Positions 17,451-25,851 of a stretch of 64,000 nt of DNA are shown piece by piece (position 1 is the stretch's first letter; each line of letters begins with the position of its first letter). The DNA comes from N074bin45 sp039587475 (GTDB lineage Bacteria; Gemmatimonadota; Gemmatimonadetes; Gemmatimonadales; GWC2-71-9): NCBI GenBank assembly GCA_039587475.1, contig JBDHIK010000007.1, positions 9,327 through 73,326 on the forward strand. Direction: 5' to 3'. The position numbers were made by a program, and so were the translations under genes. Under the pieces are notes generated by a model. It was given only the letters and a program-made list of their open reading frames with translations, was not told the origin of the DNA and searched no databases.

Positions 17451-20243
17451 ATGACGGGACCACCACGCCACACCGACCTCGCGGCACCTTTCGCCGAACC
17501 CGATCGCGCTCTCGCGGGGGCGCGTGTCGCTCTCGAGCTTGCAGCGGAACTCCCGACGCTCCCGACGCTTGACGAGGCGGTACGCAGGGGCCTGGAGGCC
17601 GCAGTGCACGGTCTGCGGTTCGACGGCGCCATGTTGGCCCACGGCACGGATGAGAGCGGGGACGCGCTGGTGGTCCTCGGTGCGGCAGGGTTGGGGAGCA
17701 CGCTGTCCCGGGTGGGGAGTCTGCTGGGGGAGCACAGTATCGAGCGCGCCGTGCTTCGAGCCGGACAGGCGCGCAGCAGTGCCGACTTCGATCGGGAACC
17801 GGAGCTGACCGCCGACCCGGTGCGTGGTCGCCTCCCCCGAGCGGGCCTGGTGTTGCCGATGCACGTCGGGGTGCGCGTGGTGGGGACGCTGACCCTCACG
17901 GTCTCCCCGGACCGCTGGCAACCACCCGACGCAGACGCCCTGCTCATCGCCCGGGCGGTCGCCGACCAGCTCGGTGCAGCCGTCAGCGGCTTCCGGACCC
18001 GGGCGGAGCTGATCACGCGGCTCGAGCAACTCGAGTCCCTCGGACGCGTGACCCATGTTCTGACCGGAGTCGAGGACGCCGAGCGCACGATGCGGTTCGT
18101 GGCGGACGAGGGCCGGCGGGTGTTCGCCGCGGAACGGGTCGGCGTGTTTCTGTTCCACCGCGACGAGGGACGAACGGAGTGCGTGACCGCGATCGGTCTG
18201 TCGGATCGGTACATCAAGGAAGTGGAGCGGGCGGCCAACAAGCTCAAGACCACCAAACGGCTGCTGAATCGGGAGCCCGTGTTCGTACACCGTGCCCAGG
18301 GTCGACCCGGCAACCCGCTGGCCGCCGCCATCGCGGCGGAGGGCTATCGCTCCGTGGCGCTGCTCCCACTGGTGTTCGCCGGCGAGACGATCGGGTCGCT
18401 GGCCTTCTATCACGACCGGGGCAGGGACTACACCTCTGAAGAACGTCGATTGGCGGTCGCCTTCGCCGATCAGGCGGCCCTCGCCATTGGCAAGAGTCGC
18501 TTGCTGGATCAGGTCACACGGGTCAAACGCGAATGGCAGACGGCGTTTGATGCCTCAGGGAGCGGCTTGGCCGTCACCGACCGCCAGGGCATGATCGTCC
18601 GCGCCAACCGGTTCGTCGCCGAACTGGCGGACATCCCCGTGACGTCGCTCCCGGACTTCGACCTCAAGCAGGTGTTTCAGCACTGGCCTGAGGGTGGCGA
18701 GGACCCTCTGGCCGAGGCCAGCGAGACCGGGCGTCCCGCCGCCGCGATGCTCGACAGCCGCGACGGACGCCTGCTGGTGGTCACGGTCACCCCGCTTCCC
18801 GAGGGCCGCTGCATTGTCTCCATCGACGATCTCAGTGATCTCGTACGGCTGGAGAACCGCTTCCGCTTGGTGGTGGAGACGGCCCACGATGCCATCGTCA
18901 TCGCGGATGCCGACGACCGGATCACGTTTGCCAACCCGGCCGCGGGAGAGCTGTTCGGCGGCACCGCCTCCACGCTGTCCGGAACGATCCTCCACTCACT
19001 GGTGCCGGACGAACTCCCGTCGACTCCGGCAGGGACAGCGCAGGCCCATCGCTACGAAGCAGTCTGCGTTCGCCCTGATGGGAGTACGCGGCGTGTGGCC
19101 GTGTCGAGCGCGCCGCTGCTCGAAGGATCGACGCCGAGCGGACGGGTGGCCCTCATACGCGACGTCACGCAGGAGCACCAGACGCTGGAGCAACTTCGGT
19201 TGTCGGAAGGACGTTTCCGGACCCTGTTCACGTCGGCGCCGGTGGCCATCTGTACCCTCGACGTGGAGGGCCGGTTCCTGTCGGTCAATCGCGCGGCCCT
19301 CCAGATGTTCCAGGTCGACGGCTTGACGCCGGCCGAGTCGCTGTTCCGGTTCGTCGATGCGCCGGAAGTGGAAGCCGTTCGACGCCATCTGGCCGCAAGC
19401 CTCGGTGGGGAGCGCCGGGAGTTTTTCTTCCGCTTTACGCGGTCCGACGGGGCGTTTCGCGAGGCCGCCGTCGTCTCGACGCCCATCAGTCAGGGATCCA
19501 CGGAGTCCATCCTGGCGATCGCCCGCGATGTGACCGATGAGCAGCGGCTCCGCGAGCGTCTGATTCAAGCCGAGAAGATGGCCTCCCTGGGGCAGGTGGT
19601 CTCCGGCGTGGCCCACGAATTGAACAACCCCATCGCGGGGATTGCCGCCCTGGCGCAGACGCTGCTGCTGGAAGGCCCCCTCGACGAGGGGACGCAGCGC
19701 GTCCTCGAGAGCATCCGCCAGGAAAGTGACCGTGCCGCGCGGATCATCTCGGATCTTCTGACGTCGGCACGGCAACAGCCGCTCAAGCGATATGACGTCG
19801 ATCTCAACCGCCTGGTTCAGGACACCATCGAACTCGAGGCAAAGGCGTGGGGCGAGTCGGCGTCGTGGACGGTCGATCTGGCCCCGGACCTGCCCCTGGT
19901 GAACGCGGATCCCGATCAGCTGCGTCAGGTGCTCAGCAATCTGGTGGCGAACGCTCGGCAGGCGATGTCAGATGCGGAACGCCGCGAGGGGCGCGTCCGC
20001 ACCTACGTGCGGGAACAATCGGTCGGCTGTGAGGTCTCGGATTCCGGACCGGGCATCCGCCCCGAATCGCTGGGGCGCGTGTTCGAACCGTTTTATACCA
20101 CCAAAGTGGTCGGGCAGGGGACGGGGTTGGGGTTGGCGATCTCGCACGGGATCATCGAAGCTCACGGCGGTACCATCAACGCCGCCAATCAGCCGGGTGG
20201 CGGTGCGCGGTTCTGGTTCGAGTTGCACCGACTGGCGGGGTAA
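17451..20243 (+). CDS. Soluble multi-sensor histidine kinase (2 GAF, 3 PAS, HisKA, HATPase_c)
   Basis: 930 residues from the ATG at 17451, four bases after the lipid-kinase stop; the open frame upstream is antiparallel noise in that gene. No membrane helix is seen. Order: GAF-like (about 20-170), second GAF (about 200-345), PAS (350-460), PAS (465-590), PAS (590-705), HisKA with His722 in GVAHELNNPIAG, and HATPase with NLVANARQAM, DSGPGIRPESLGRVFEPF and GTGLGLAISHG. All catalytic boxes look intact. The likely partner is the regulator 26 nt downstream. The five sensor modules point to a cytoplasmic cue, possibly redox or small molecule; the signal is unknown. Confidence 0.93.
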   Translation: MTGPPRHTDLAAPFAEPDRALAGARVALELAAELPTLPTLDEAVRRGLEAAVHGLRFDGAMLAHGTDESGDALVVLGAAGLGSTLSRVGSLLGEHSIERAVLRAGQARSSADFDREPELTADPVRGRLPRAGLVLPMHVGVRVVGTLTLTVSPDRWQPPDADALLIARAVADQLGAAVSGFRTRAELITRLEQLESLGRVTHVLTGVEDAERTMRFVADEGRRVFAAERVGVFLFHRDEGRTECVTAIGLSDRYIKEVERAANKLKTTKRLLNREPVFVHRAQGRPGNPLAAAIAAEGYRSVALLPLVFAGETIGSLAFYHDRGRDYTSEERRLAVAFADQAALAIGKSRLLDQVTRVKREWQTAFDASGSGLAVTDRQGMIVRANRFVAELADIPVTSLPDFDLKQVFQHWPEGGEDPLAEASETGRPAAAMLDSRDGRLLVVTVTPLPEGRCIVSIDDLSDLVRLENRFRLVVETAHDAIVIADADDRITFANPAAGELFGGTASTLSGTILHSLVPDELPSTPAGTAQAHRYEAVCVRPDGSTRRVAVSSAPLLEGSTPSGRVALIRDVTQEHQTLEQLRLSEGRFRTLFTSAPVAICTLDVEGRFLSVNRAALQMFQVDGLTPAESLFRFVDAPEVEAVRRHLAASLGGERREFFFRFTRSDGAFREAAVVSTPISQGSTESILAIARDVTDEQRLRERLIQAEKMASLGQVVSGVAHELNNPIAGIAALAQTLLLEGPLDEGTQRVLESIRQESDRAARIISDLLTSARQQPLKRYDVDLNRLVQDTIELEAKAWGESASWTVDLAPDLPLVNADPDQLRQVLSNLVANARQAMSDAERREGRVRTYVREQSVGCEVSDSGPGIRPESLGRVFEPFYTTKVVGQGTGLGLAISHGIIEAHGGTINAANQPGGGARFWFELHRLAG

Positions 20244-20269
20244 CACGCAAGGAAGAGTGGAGGAGACTC

Positions 20270-21616
20270 ATGGCGGCTTCCGTGCTGCTCATTGACGACG
20301 ATGTCGACGTATTGCGGTCCTTGGGGAAATATCTCGAACAGATCGGCTACGAGGTGACTCGTGAGCTGAACGGCGAAGCGGGCTTGGCATCCTATGCCCG
20401 TCTGCATCCGGACGTCGTCGTCCTCGACCTGCACCTCCCGGGTATGGACGGCATGGAGGTGCTGGACCGACTCCGCCAACAGGATGCGCTGGTGGTCCTG
20501 TTGACGGGCACCGGCGACGTCGAGGCCGCGGTGCAGGCCATCCAGGCCGGCGCGGAGAATTTCCTCACCAAGCCCGTTTCCCTCGAGCACCTGTCGGCGG
20601 CGATTGCCAGGGTGGCGGACAAGGCGCGTCTCCGTCGCGTCAACCGCACGCTGCTGGCCCAGCAGTCGAGCGCCGAGGGGCTCGAGGCCCTCGGGCAATC
20701 GACCGTCATGCGGGACCTGGCCCATCAGGTCGGGCTGCTGGCCCAGAGTGACCGGACCACGGTGCTCCTCCAGGGCGAGAGCGGCACCGGCAAGGCCTGG
20801 GTCGCCAGGCTGATCCACGATCTGGGGTCCCGGTCCAGCGCCGCATTCGTCTCGGCCTCCTGCAGCGCGGCGCCCGGTAGCCAGCTCGATTCGGAACTCT
20901 TTGGGCAGGAGAAGGGAACCGAGTCCGCCGGGGAGGGGCGGCAACAGGGGCTCTTCGAGATCGCCGACCGGGGCACCATCTACCTCGGGGACATCGCAGA
21001 CATCCCTCCCGAGTTGCAGCCCAAGCTCCTCAAGGCACTTGAAACGAAGGCCTTCCGACGCCTGGGCGGAACACGTGAGGTCGAAGTGGACGTGCGCGTC
21101 ATTGCCGGTTCCAGCAGGGACATCCGGGAGGATGTCGAGGCCGGGCGGATTCGGGAGGATCTGTACTATCGTCTCAGTGTCATGCCGCTGGCGTTGCCTC
21201 CCGTTCGGGAGCGCCCCGAGGAGGACCGGGCGGCGCTGCTGCACCGGCTCTTCGAGGCTCTGGGCGCGGAGTTGTCGGGCGGGCCGGAGCGGATCTCCGA
21301 CGACGCGCTGGAGCGGATGCTGGAGTACGCCTGGCCCGGGAACATCCGCGAGATGCGGAACGTCCTCGAGCGGGCGACCATCCTGGCCCGGGGGGAAGCG
21401 GAGATCAGCGTGAAGCACCTGCCCGGCGAGTTCCGGGCCCGGGCTGGCCTGGGTGACCGCCGCCATACACCAGTTACATTGGACGAACTCGAGCGCCAGC
21501 ACATCGAACGGACCCTCAGCCACCACGGTGGCAACCGGACGCGTTCGGCGGTCGAACTCGGCATTTCGAGAGCGACCCTGATCAACAAGATCAAGCGCTA
21601 CTCGATCAAGCTGTAA
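20270..21616 (+). CDS. NtrC-family response regulator with degenerate AAA+ domain (no GAFTGA, altered Walker B)
   Basis: 448 residues. Receiver domain with Asp10/Asp11, phospho-acceptor Asp53 and Lys101. The AAA+ domain has an intact Walker A (GESGTGK, 169-175) and WPGNIREMRN. The sigma-54-contacting loop reads FGQEKGTESAG instead of FGHEKGAFTGA, and Walker B reads GTIYLGDI instead of GTLFLDEI, so the Asp-Glu pair is lost. The C-terminal Fis-type helix-turn-helix (NRTRSAVELGISRATLINKI) is intact. It probably binds DNA and acts without sigma-54 activation, as TyrR or HupR do. GGAGGAG-rich sequence follows before the next small gene. Compare the canonical regulator at 56489-57868. Confidence 0.93.
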   Translation: MAASVLLIDDDVDVLRSLGKYLEQIGYEVTRELNGEAGLASYARLHPDVVVLDLHLPGMDGMEVLDRLRQQDALVVLLTGTGDVEAAVQAIQAGAENFLTKPVSLEHLSAAIARVADKARLRRVNRTLLAQQSSAEGLEALGQSTVMRDLAHQVGLLAQSDRTTVLLQGESGTGKAWVARLIHDLGSRSSAAFVSASCSAAPGSQLDSELFGQEKGTESAGEGRQQGLFEIADRGTIYLGDIADIPPELQPKLLKALETKAFRRLGGTREVEVDVRVIAGSSRDIREDVEAGRIREDLYYRLSVMPLALPPVRERPEEDRAALLHRLFEALGAELSGGPERISDDALERMLEYAWPGNIREMRNVLERATILARGEAEISVKHLPGEFRARAGLGDRRHTPVTLDELERQHIERTLSHHGGNRTRSAVELGISRATLINKIKRYSIKL

Positions 21617-21627
21617 CGCGGAGGAGC

Positions 21628-21810
21628 ATGATGGCCGATCTCAAGGAGAAAGACGCCATGGTGTGCCGGGCGTGCGGGCGGGAGGAACGCGCCTCGGAAG
21701 GGTACCCCTGCACGGAATGTGGCACCTTCATCTGTCTCATCTGCCACTTCCGCGGGACGGAATTATGCAGCGAATGCCATTCGGCGCTGGGCGGGCCGAC
21801 GTCCACTTGA
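21628..21810 (+). CDS. Small eight-cysteine zinc-binding protein
   Basis: 60 residues with four CxxC pairs: Cys13/16, 28/31, 36/39 and 47/50, enough for two zinc sites in a B-box or RING-like arrangement. GGAGG lies 4-8 nt before the start, and the gene begins 11 nt after the regulator stop, so expression is likely real. No catalytic domain is visible. By position it may modulate the adjacent kinase/regulator pair or serve as a small adaptor; this is a guess. Two consecutive ATG codons make the exact start uncertain by one residue. Confidence 0.75.
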   Translation: MMADLKEKDAMVCRACGREERASEGYPCTECGTFICLICHFRGTELCSECHSALGGPTST

Positions 21811-21839
21811 CGAGTGCTGCCACGCCATCCGGGAATGCC

Positions 21840-22541
21840 ATGCAAGAGAAGCTCGTGCTGTTCGACATCGACGGAACGCTGCTCCTTTCTGGTGGGGCCG
21901 GCAAGCGTGCGCTCACCAGCGTCATGACCGAGACCGTCGGCGACCCGGAGGTCTTTGGACGGGTCCGGTTCGACGGGAAGACCGATCCGCAGATCATCAT
22001 CGAACTGCTCCTCGAGGCGGGGCAGGACTGCGATCGCGACGACCCCCGCATTGCAGCCCTGGCAGAGCGCTATCTCGAGACCCTGGAACGGGAGCTGTCC
22101 GACCCGTCGGGAACGCCGCCAGCGCTGATGCCGGGAGTCGAGGACCTGTTGGGGACCCTGGAGGCGGACGGACGTGTGACCATCGGGCTCCTGACGGGGA
22201 ATCTGGTTCAGGGGGCGACACTCAAGCTGCGGTCGGTTGGGCTGGAACCGGACCGCTTCGTGGTCGGCGCCTTTGGCTCGGACTCACCGCATCGCCCCGA
22301 TCTACCGGCCATTGCGGCGGAACGCGCCGGGCCGATCTTCGGCCGGGTTCCCTGGGGCGAGGAAGTGGTGATCATTGGCGACACCCCAGCCGACGTCACT
22401 TGTGGAGTCCCCATTGGGGCCCGTGCCATCGCCGTGGCAACCGGGAATTACGCTGTGGCCGACCTGGCAGAGGCCGGGGCCCATACCGTGGTGGCGGACC
22501 TCGTCGATGCCGGGACCGTCATGGACGCCATCTTTGCTTGA
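21840..22541 (+). CDS. HAD-superfamily hydrolase (phosphoglycolate-phosphatase-like)
   Basis: 233 residues beginning MQEKLVLFDIDGTLL, with nucleophile Asp9 and acid/base Asp11. LLTGNL (motif II Thr), a Lys in TLKLRSVG, and the motif IV Asp in VIIGDTPADV follow. A helical cap sits between motifs I and II. This is subfamily I with the Gph/pyrophosphatase look, so phosphoglycolate is a candidate substrate. That would feed glycolate to the GlcDEF enzyme encoded at the left of the window, but other phosphoesters are equally possible. The ATG at 21840 is chosen; the longer frame overlaps the zinc protein and has no homology. Confidence 0.85.
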   Translation: MQEKLVLFDIDGTLLLSGGAGKRALTSVMTETVGDPEVFGRVRFDGKTDPQIIIELLLEAGQDCDRDDPRIAALAERYLETLERELSDPSGTPPALMPGVEDLLGTLEADGRVTIGLLTGNLVQGATLKLRSVGLEPDRFVVGAFGSDSPHRPDLPAIAAERAGPIFGRVPWGEEVVIIGDTPADVTCGVPIGARAIAVATGNYAVADLAEAGAHTVVADLVDAGTVMDAIFA

Positions 22542-22557
22542 GGATGCGCCAGCCACG

Positions 22558-23292
22558 ATGACTCCCCTGCCAGGTCCCTCTGCCTCCTCCACCCTCCCCG
22601 AGTTGGGAGGAGCCCTGGGCCGTGTGGCCGGAGCCAGGTCCAACCCACGGCACGCCGTGCTGGACGCCATCCGCATCGAGTTGGCGACGCAACTGTTCCA
22701 GGCCGCCGGGCAATCACGCGCCCTCTTGGCCGGGGGGGACCGCGACCCAGGGCTCGAAGCCCTCAGCCGGTCAGTGTGGCTCGATGCTTGGGAACACGCG
22801 GTCACTGAAGCCGGAGAGGCCGTGGCCGACCGTCTTCGAAGCGCATTCGAGGCGGCGGCGCTGGAGTCGAGAATGCCACCGCGGCTCCTGGCCTCCTTCG
22901 TACCGACCGAACCCGAACGCCGAGCCATCAAGGCCCATCTGGGGAAGGGGACCGGTCGCCTGGAACAGGCGTTGGACACACTGGACGAGGCTGCGGCTGG
23001 CGCTGGCAAGGACCCCGACCAGATCGTCGCGTGGACCGCTGCGGTCGATCTGTGCGCCCGGAGGGTCGAAGCTGCCTGGGCCGACCTCCTCGAGGCCGTG
23101 GATCACGAGGAGCAGCGCTGGCGTGTGGAGATCGAGACGGTACGCGCGTGGCGCCGCCCGCGTTGGCCGCTCTGGGTGCTGACCTCCGTCGTCGTCGTCG
23201 TGGCTGTGTACCTCGGCCTGGTCGCCGGTGGCATCCTCATGCCGCCGGCGTTCCTCAGTGGCTGGGCTGATTTCTGGTGGGAGCGCTTATGA
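22558..23292 (+). CDS. Hypothetical helical protein with one C-terminal membrane segment
   Basis: 244 residues, not recognised. The first 195 or so residues are Ala/Glu/Arg-rich and predicted mostly helical. A short basic stretch (RAWRRPRWP) is followed by one strong hydrophobic helix (LWVLTSVVVVVAVYLGLVAGGI), then WADFWWERL at the end. It would be a tail-anchored-like cytoplasmic protein. It begins 16 nt after the HAD gene and its TGA overlaps the acpS ATG (ATGA), so it is very likely translated. The start could also be internal, as no clear ribosome site precedes 22558. Confidence 0.7.
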   Translation: MTPLPGPSASSTLPELGGALGRVAGARSNPRHAVLDAIRIELATQLFQAAGQSRALLAGGDRDPGLEALSRSVWLDAWEHAVTEAGEAVADRLRSAFEAAALESRMPPRLLASFVPTEPERRAIKAHLGKGTGRLEQALDTLDEAAAGAGKDPDQIVAWTAAVDLCARRVEAAWADLLEAVDHEEQRWRVEIETVRAWRRPRWPLWVLTSVVVVVAVYLGLVAGGILMPPAFLSGWADFWWERL

Positions 23293-23675
23293 CGGTCGTC
23301 GGAGTCGGACTGGATCTGGTCGAAGTCGACCGGGCCGGCAAGTTGATCGAGGCCAAGGAGGAGGCGGTCTTCGACAAGCTCCTCACCAAGGCCGAACGGG
23401 ACTACGTGGCCAAGCAGCCGCTGCCGGCCCAACACCTTGCGGTGCGCATCGCTGCCAAGGAAGCGGTGTACAAGGCGCTGCAGTCACTGCCGGACAGCCG
23501 TGCCGTCGGGTGGCAGGACATCGAGGTGGTACGAGGCCGGGAGGGCTTCCCGTCCATCCGGTTGCTGGGTCTGGCCGCAGAACTTGCCAATCGCGCCGGT
23601 GGCCTGACCATCCACTTGTCGCTCAGTCACAGCGACCTCTCCGCAGGAGCAGTCGTCCTCATCGAAACCCCGTAG
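23289..23675 (+). CDS. acpS: Holo-[acyl-carrier-protein] synthase
   Basis: 128 residues with the two AcpS signatures, GVGLDLVEVDR (Asp9) and AAKEAVYKAL (Glu58, Lys62), which bind Mg and coenzyme A. It attaches 4'-phosphopantetheine to a conserved Ser of acyl carrier proteins. It is a possible activator of the free-standing carrier protein at 59179-59430 as well as of the fatty-acid ACP. The ATG at 23289 overlaps the preceding stop; GGGAGCG upstream fits a ribosome site. Confidence 0.93.
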   Translation: MTVVGVGLDLVEVDRAGKLIEAKEEAVFDKLLTKAERDYVAKQPLPAQHLAVRIAAKEAVYKALQSLPDSRAVGWQDIEVVRGREGFPSIRLLGLAAELANRAGGLTIHLSLSHSDLSAGAVVLIETP

Positions 23676-23738
23676 CACCCAGCCTCTTCCAAATACGACA
23701 GGCGCAGTCTACTTTCGAAGCAATTGTCGCCAAACGAG

Positions 23739-25838
23739 ATGAGAATGGTTCTCAAATACGCCCTGGGCCTGATCCTGGTCGGGGCCAGCGCCTCCCAGGC
23801 CATCGCTCAGGACCCCGGCGCCGCTCTGCAGCGCCTGGCCGCCACCGCCACCCTTGCCGCCCAGGAGTATGCCATCGGGGTCCAGGGTGGGATCATCGTC
23901 TCGCAGGAGGAGGTCGATGAGGCGACCCTGTTTCTGGCCGAAGCCATCAGATCGAGCGAGGGCCTGCCCGAGCCACACCGCGCCCGCGCCCAGGCCGGCC
24001 TGGACTCCATCGTCCGACTGGTCGAGTCGCTGGCGGACCCGGACGCGGTGGCTGACGCGGTCGCTGGTCTGACCGGTAGCCTGGCGCAGGACATGGGCGT
24101 CCCGCTCGACGTGGTACCGGATGCCGTGCCGGCGCTGGCCCACGGCGCCGACGTCTATCGTGCGCAATGTCTGTCGTGTCACGGCGAGTTGGGTGCGGGG
24201 GACGGGGCGGCCGCGCATCTCCAGAGCCCGCCCCCGGCCGATCTGACGGACCGGTTGTTGCTTGCGGACCAATCACCTCTCGATTTCTACCGGCGTATCA
24301 CCATCGGTGTCGCCGGTACCTCCATGCTGGCGTTCGAGGACATTCTCTCGGAAGAGGACCGCTGGGCCGTGGCGGCCTATACCAGCACGCTCCGGTTGCC
24401 GGACCCGGCGGGGAATGTTCCACCGCACCTGTGGCTTTTTGGATCGACCGCCCGGATGAGTGATGAGGCGCTCTCGGCCGAGTTGGCGGCCTCGGGTCGT
24501 GACTCCTCCGCTGCCGCCGTGGCGGCGGTGAGGCGTCACCCCGGCCCGTCGGGAGATGAGGAGCAGGCTCTGGCCGCCCTGGGTCGTGTCCGCAGCCAGA
24601 TTGACTCCGCCTATCGGCTGGCTATGGGCGGCGCATCGTCCCTGGCAGGGGAAGTTGCCCTCAACGCCTACATCTCTTTCGAAGCGGTAGAGCGTCGGCT
24701 CCGATCACGATCACCGGCCCTGGCGGCAAACCTGGAAGGGGCCTTCGCGACGTACCGGGGAAGCGTGGCGGGGCAGCGGGCTACGCCACAGGAGGTGCGA
24801 GAGCTGCGCACGGCACTGCTGGGGCAACTGGATGATGCGCGCGACGCGATCGCGACCAATTTGTCCCCCTGGCAGCTCTTCGTGCAGTCCTTCGTCATCC
24901 TGCTACGGGAGGGCGTCGAAGCCATCCTGATCATCGGCGCCCTGATCGCGTTTCTGGTCAAGACAGGGGCCAAAGAGAGACGCCGGGACGTGTACTACGG
25001 CGTGGGGGCGGCTGTCGCGGCCAGTCTCCTGACCGCGGTGCTCATCGAGGCCGTGTTCCACATGAGCGTGGCCCAACAGGAGCTTCTCGAAGGCGCCACC
25101 ATGGTCCTGGCCGCCGGGGTGTTGTTCTACGTCTCCTACTGGCTGCTGTCCAAAATGGAGGTGGCTCGGTGGAACAGCTTCGTGCGTGGCAAGACGCAGC
25201 AGGCGCTGGTGGGAGGGTCGGTCCTGGCGCTGCCCACCGTGGCCTTCCTGGCCGTCTATCGCGAAGGCTTCGAGACGGTGCTGTTCTACAAGGCGTTGAT
25301 GGTCGGAGGGGGCGTGGGCGCCGGTGCCCCGGTCGTGGCGGGGATGGTCGTGGCGGCGGTAGCGCTCGCGTTCATCTACCTGGCGATCACCCGTTTCGGT
25401 GTCCGTATCCCACTCAAGCCGTTCTTCGGAGTGACCGGGGTGTTCCTGTACTATCTGGCTTTCGTGTTTGCCGGGAAGGGAGTGCTCGAACTGCAGGGGG
25501 CCGGCCTCCTGGCAACGACATACCTCCCCTGGGCGCCGGTGGTTCCTGCGCTGGGGATGTACGGCTCGCTCGAGGGCTTGCTGCTCCAATCCGTGCTGGG
25601 CGGCCTGTTCGTGGTGGGCCTGCTCTGGAGTTTCGTAGTTGCGCCCCGGCGGGCGCGTCTGATTCCGGTGCCTTCCCGGGCGCCGGTGGAGCCAACGCCG
25701 CCCGACCCGATTCCGGATCTCGAAGGTGACCCTGACCTGGAGAAGTCACTGGTGCGGATGGATGCCGACCTGGCGGAGGTGCGCGCCGAGATCGCCCGCA
25801 TCCGCGACCGGGTCTCCGATTCCAGTCCGCAGGCCTGA
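23739..25838 (+). CDS. Cytochrome c/FTR1-family high-affinity iron permease
   Basis: 699 residues from the ATG at 23739 (a TTG at 23724 is also open). A signal peptide (LKYALGLILVGASASQAIAQ) leads to a periplasmic region with one c-type heme site (CLSCH near residue 145) and a Met in GTSMLAF as likely sixth ligand. A helical region follows, then a seven-helix FTR1 permease with both iron-binding motifs: REGVE near residue 390 and REGFE near 508. A C-terminal charged coiled tail follows. The heme domain probably oxidises ferrous iron or carries electrons during uptake, replacing the multicopper oxidase of yeast Fet3-Ftr1 or the EfeO/EfeB proteins. A Fur-box-like palindrome overlaps the start. 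Confidence 0.92.
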   Translation: MRMVLKYALGLILVGASASQAIAQDPGAALQRLAATATLAAQEYAIGVQGGIIVSQEEVDEATLFLAEAIRSSEGLPEPHRARAQAGLDSIVRLVESLADPDAVADAVAGLTGSLAQDMGVPLDVVPDAVPALAHGADVYRAQCLSCHGELGAGDGAAAHLQSPPPADLTDRLLLADQSPLDFYRRITIGVAGTSMLAFEDILSEEDRWAVAAYTSTLRLPDPAGNVPPHLWLFGSTARMSDEALSAELAASGRDSSAAAVAAVRRHPGPSGDEEQALAALGRVRSQIDSAYRLAMGGASSLAGEVALNAYISFEAVERRLRSRSPALAANLEGAFATYRGSVAGQRATPQEVRELRTALLGQLDDARDAIATNLSPWQLFVQSFVILLREGVEAILIIGALIAFLVKTGAKERRRDVYYGVGAAVAASLLTAVLIEAVFHMSVAQQELLEGATMVLAAGVLFYVSYWLLSKMEVARWNSFVRGKTQQALVGGSVLALPTVAFLAVYREGFETVLFYKALMVGGGVGAGAPVVAGMVVAAVALAFIYLAITRFGVRIPLKPFFGVTGVFLYYLAFVFAGKGVLELQGAGLLATTYLPWAPVVPALGMYGSLEGLLLQSVLGGLFVVGLLWSFVVAPRRARLIPVPSRAPVEPTPPDPIPDLEGDPDLEKSLVRMDADLAEVRAEIARIRDRVSDSSPQA
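23740..23754. promoter_or_regulatory. Fur-box-like operator over the start of the iron permease gene
   Basis: TGAGAATGGTTCTCA has perfect 6-nt arms (TGAGAA/TTCTCA). It matches the Fur 7-1-7 consensus TGATAAT-N-ATTATCA at 11 of 14 positions. It covers the start codon of the FTR1 gene, so a bound repressor would block transcript initiation or elongation when iron is plentiful. A weak -10 (TACTTT near 23711) lies about 25 nt upstream. Confidence 0.6.
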
Positions 25839-25851
25839 CCTGTGGTCAGGC
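25833..25851. terminator. Bidirectional hairpin containing both convergent stop codons
   Basis: GCCTGACC (25833-25840) and GGTCAGGC (25844-25851) form an 8-bp perfect stem with a TGT loop. It holds the TGA of the iron permease gene on one strand and the TGA of lgt on the other. The strong symmetric hairpin between two converging genes fits a shared terminator, although no T-run follows on either side. Confidence 0.55.
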
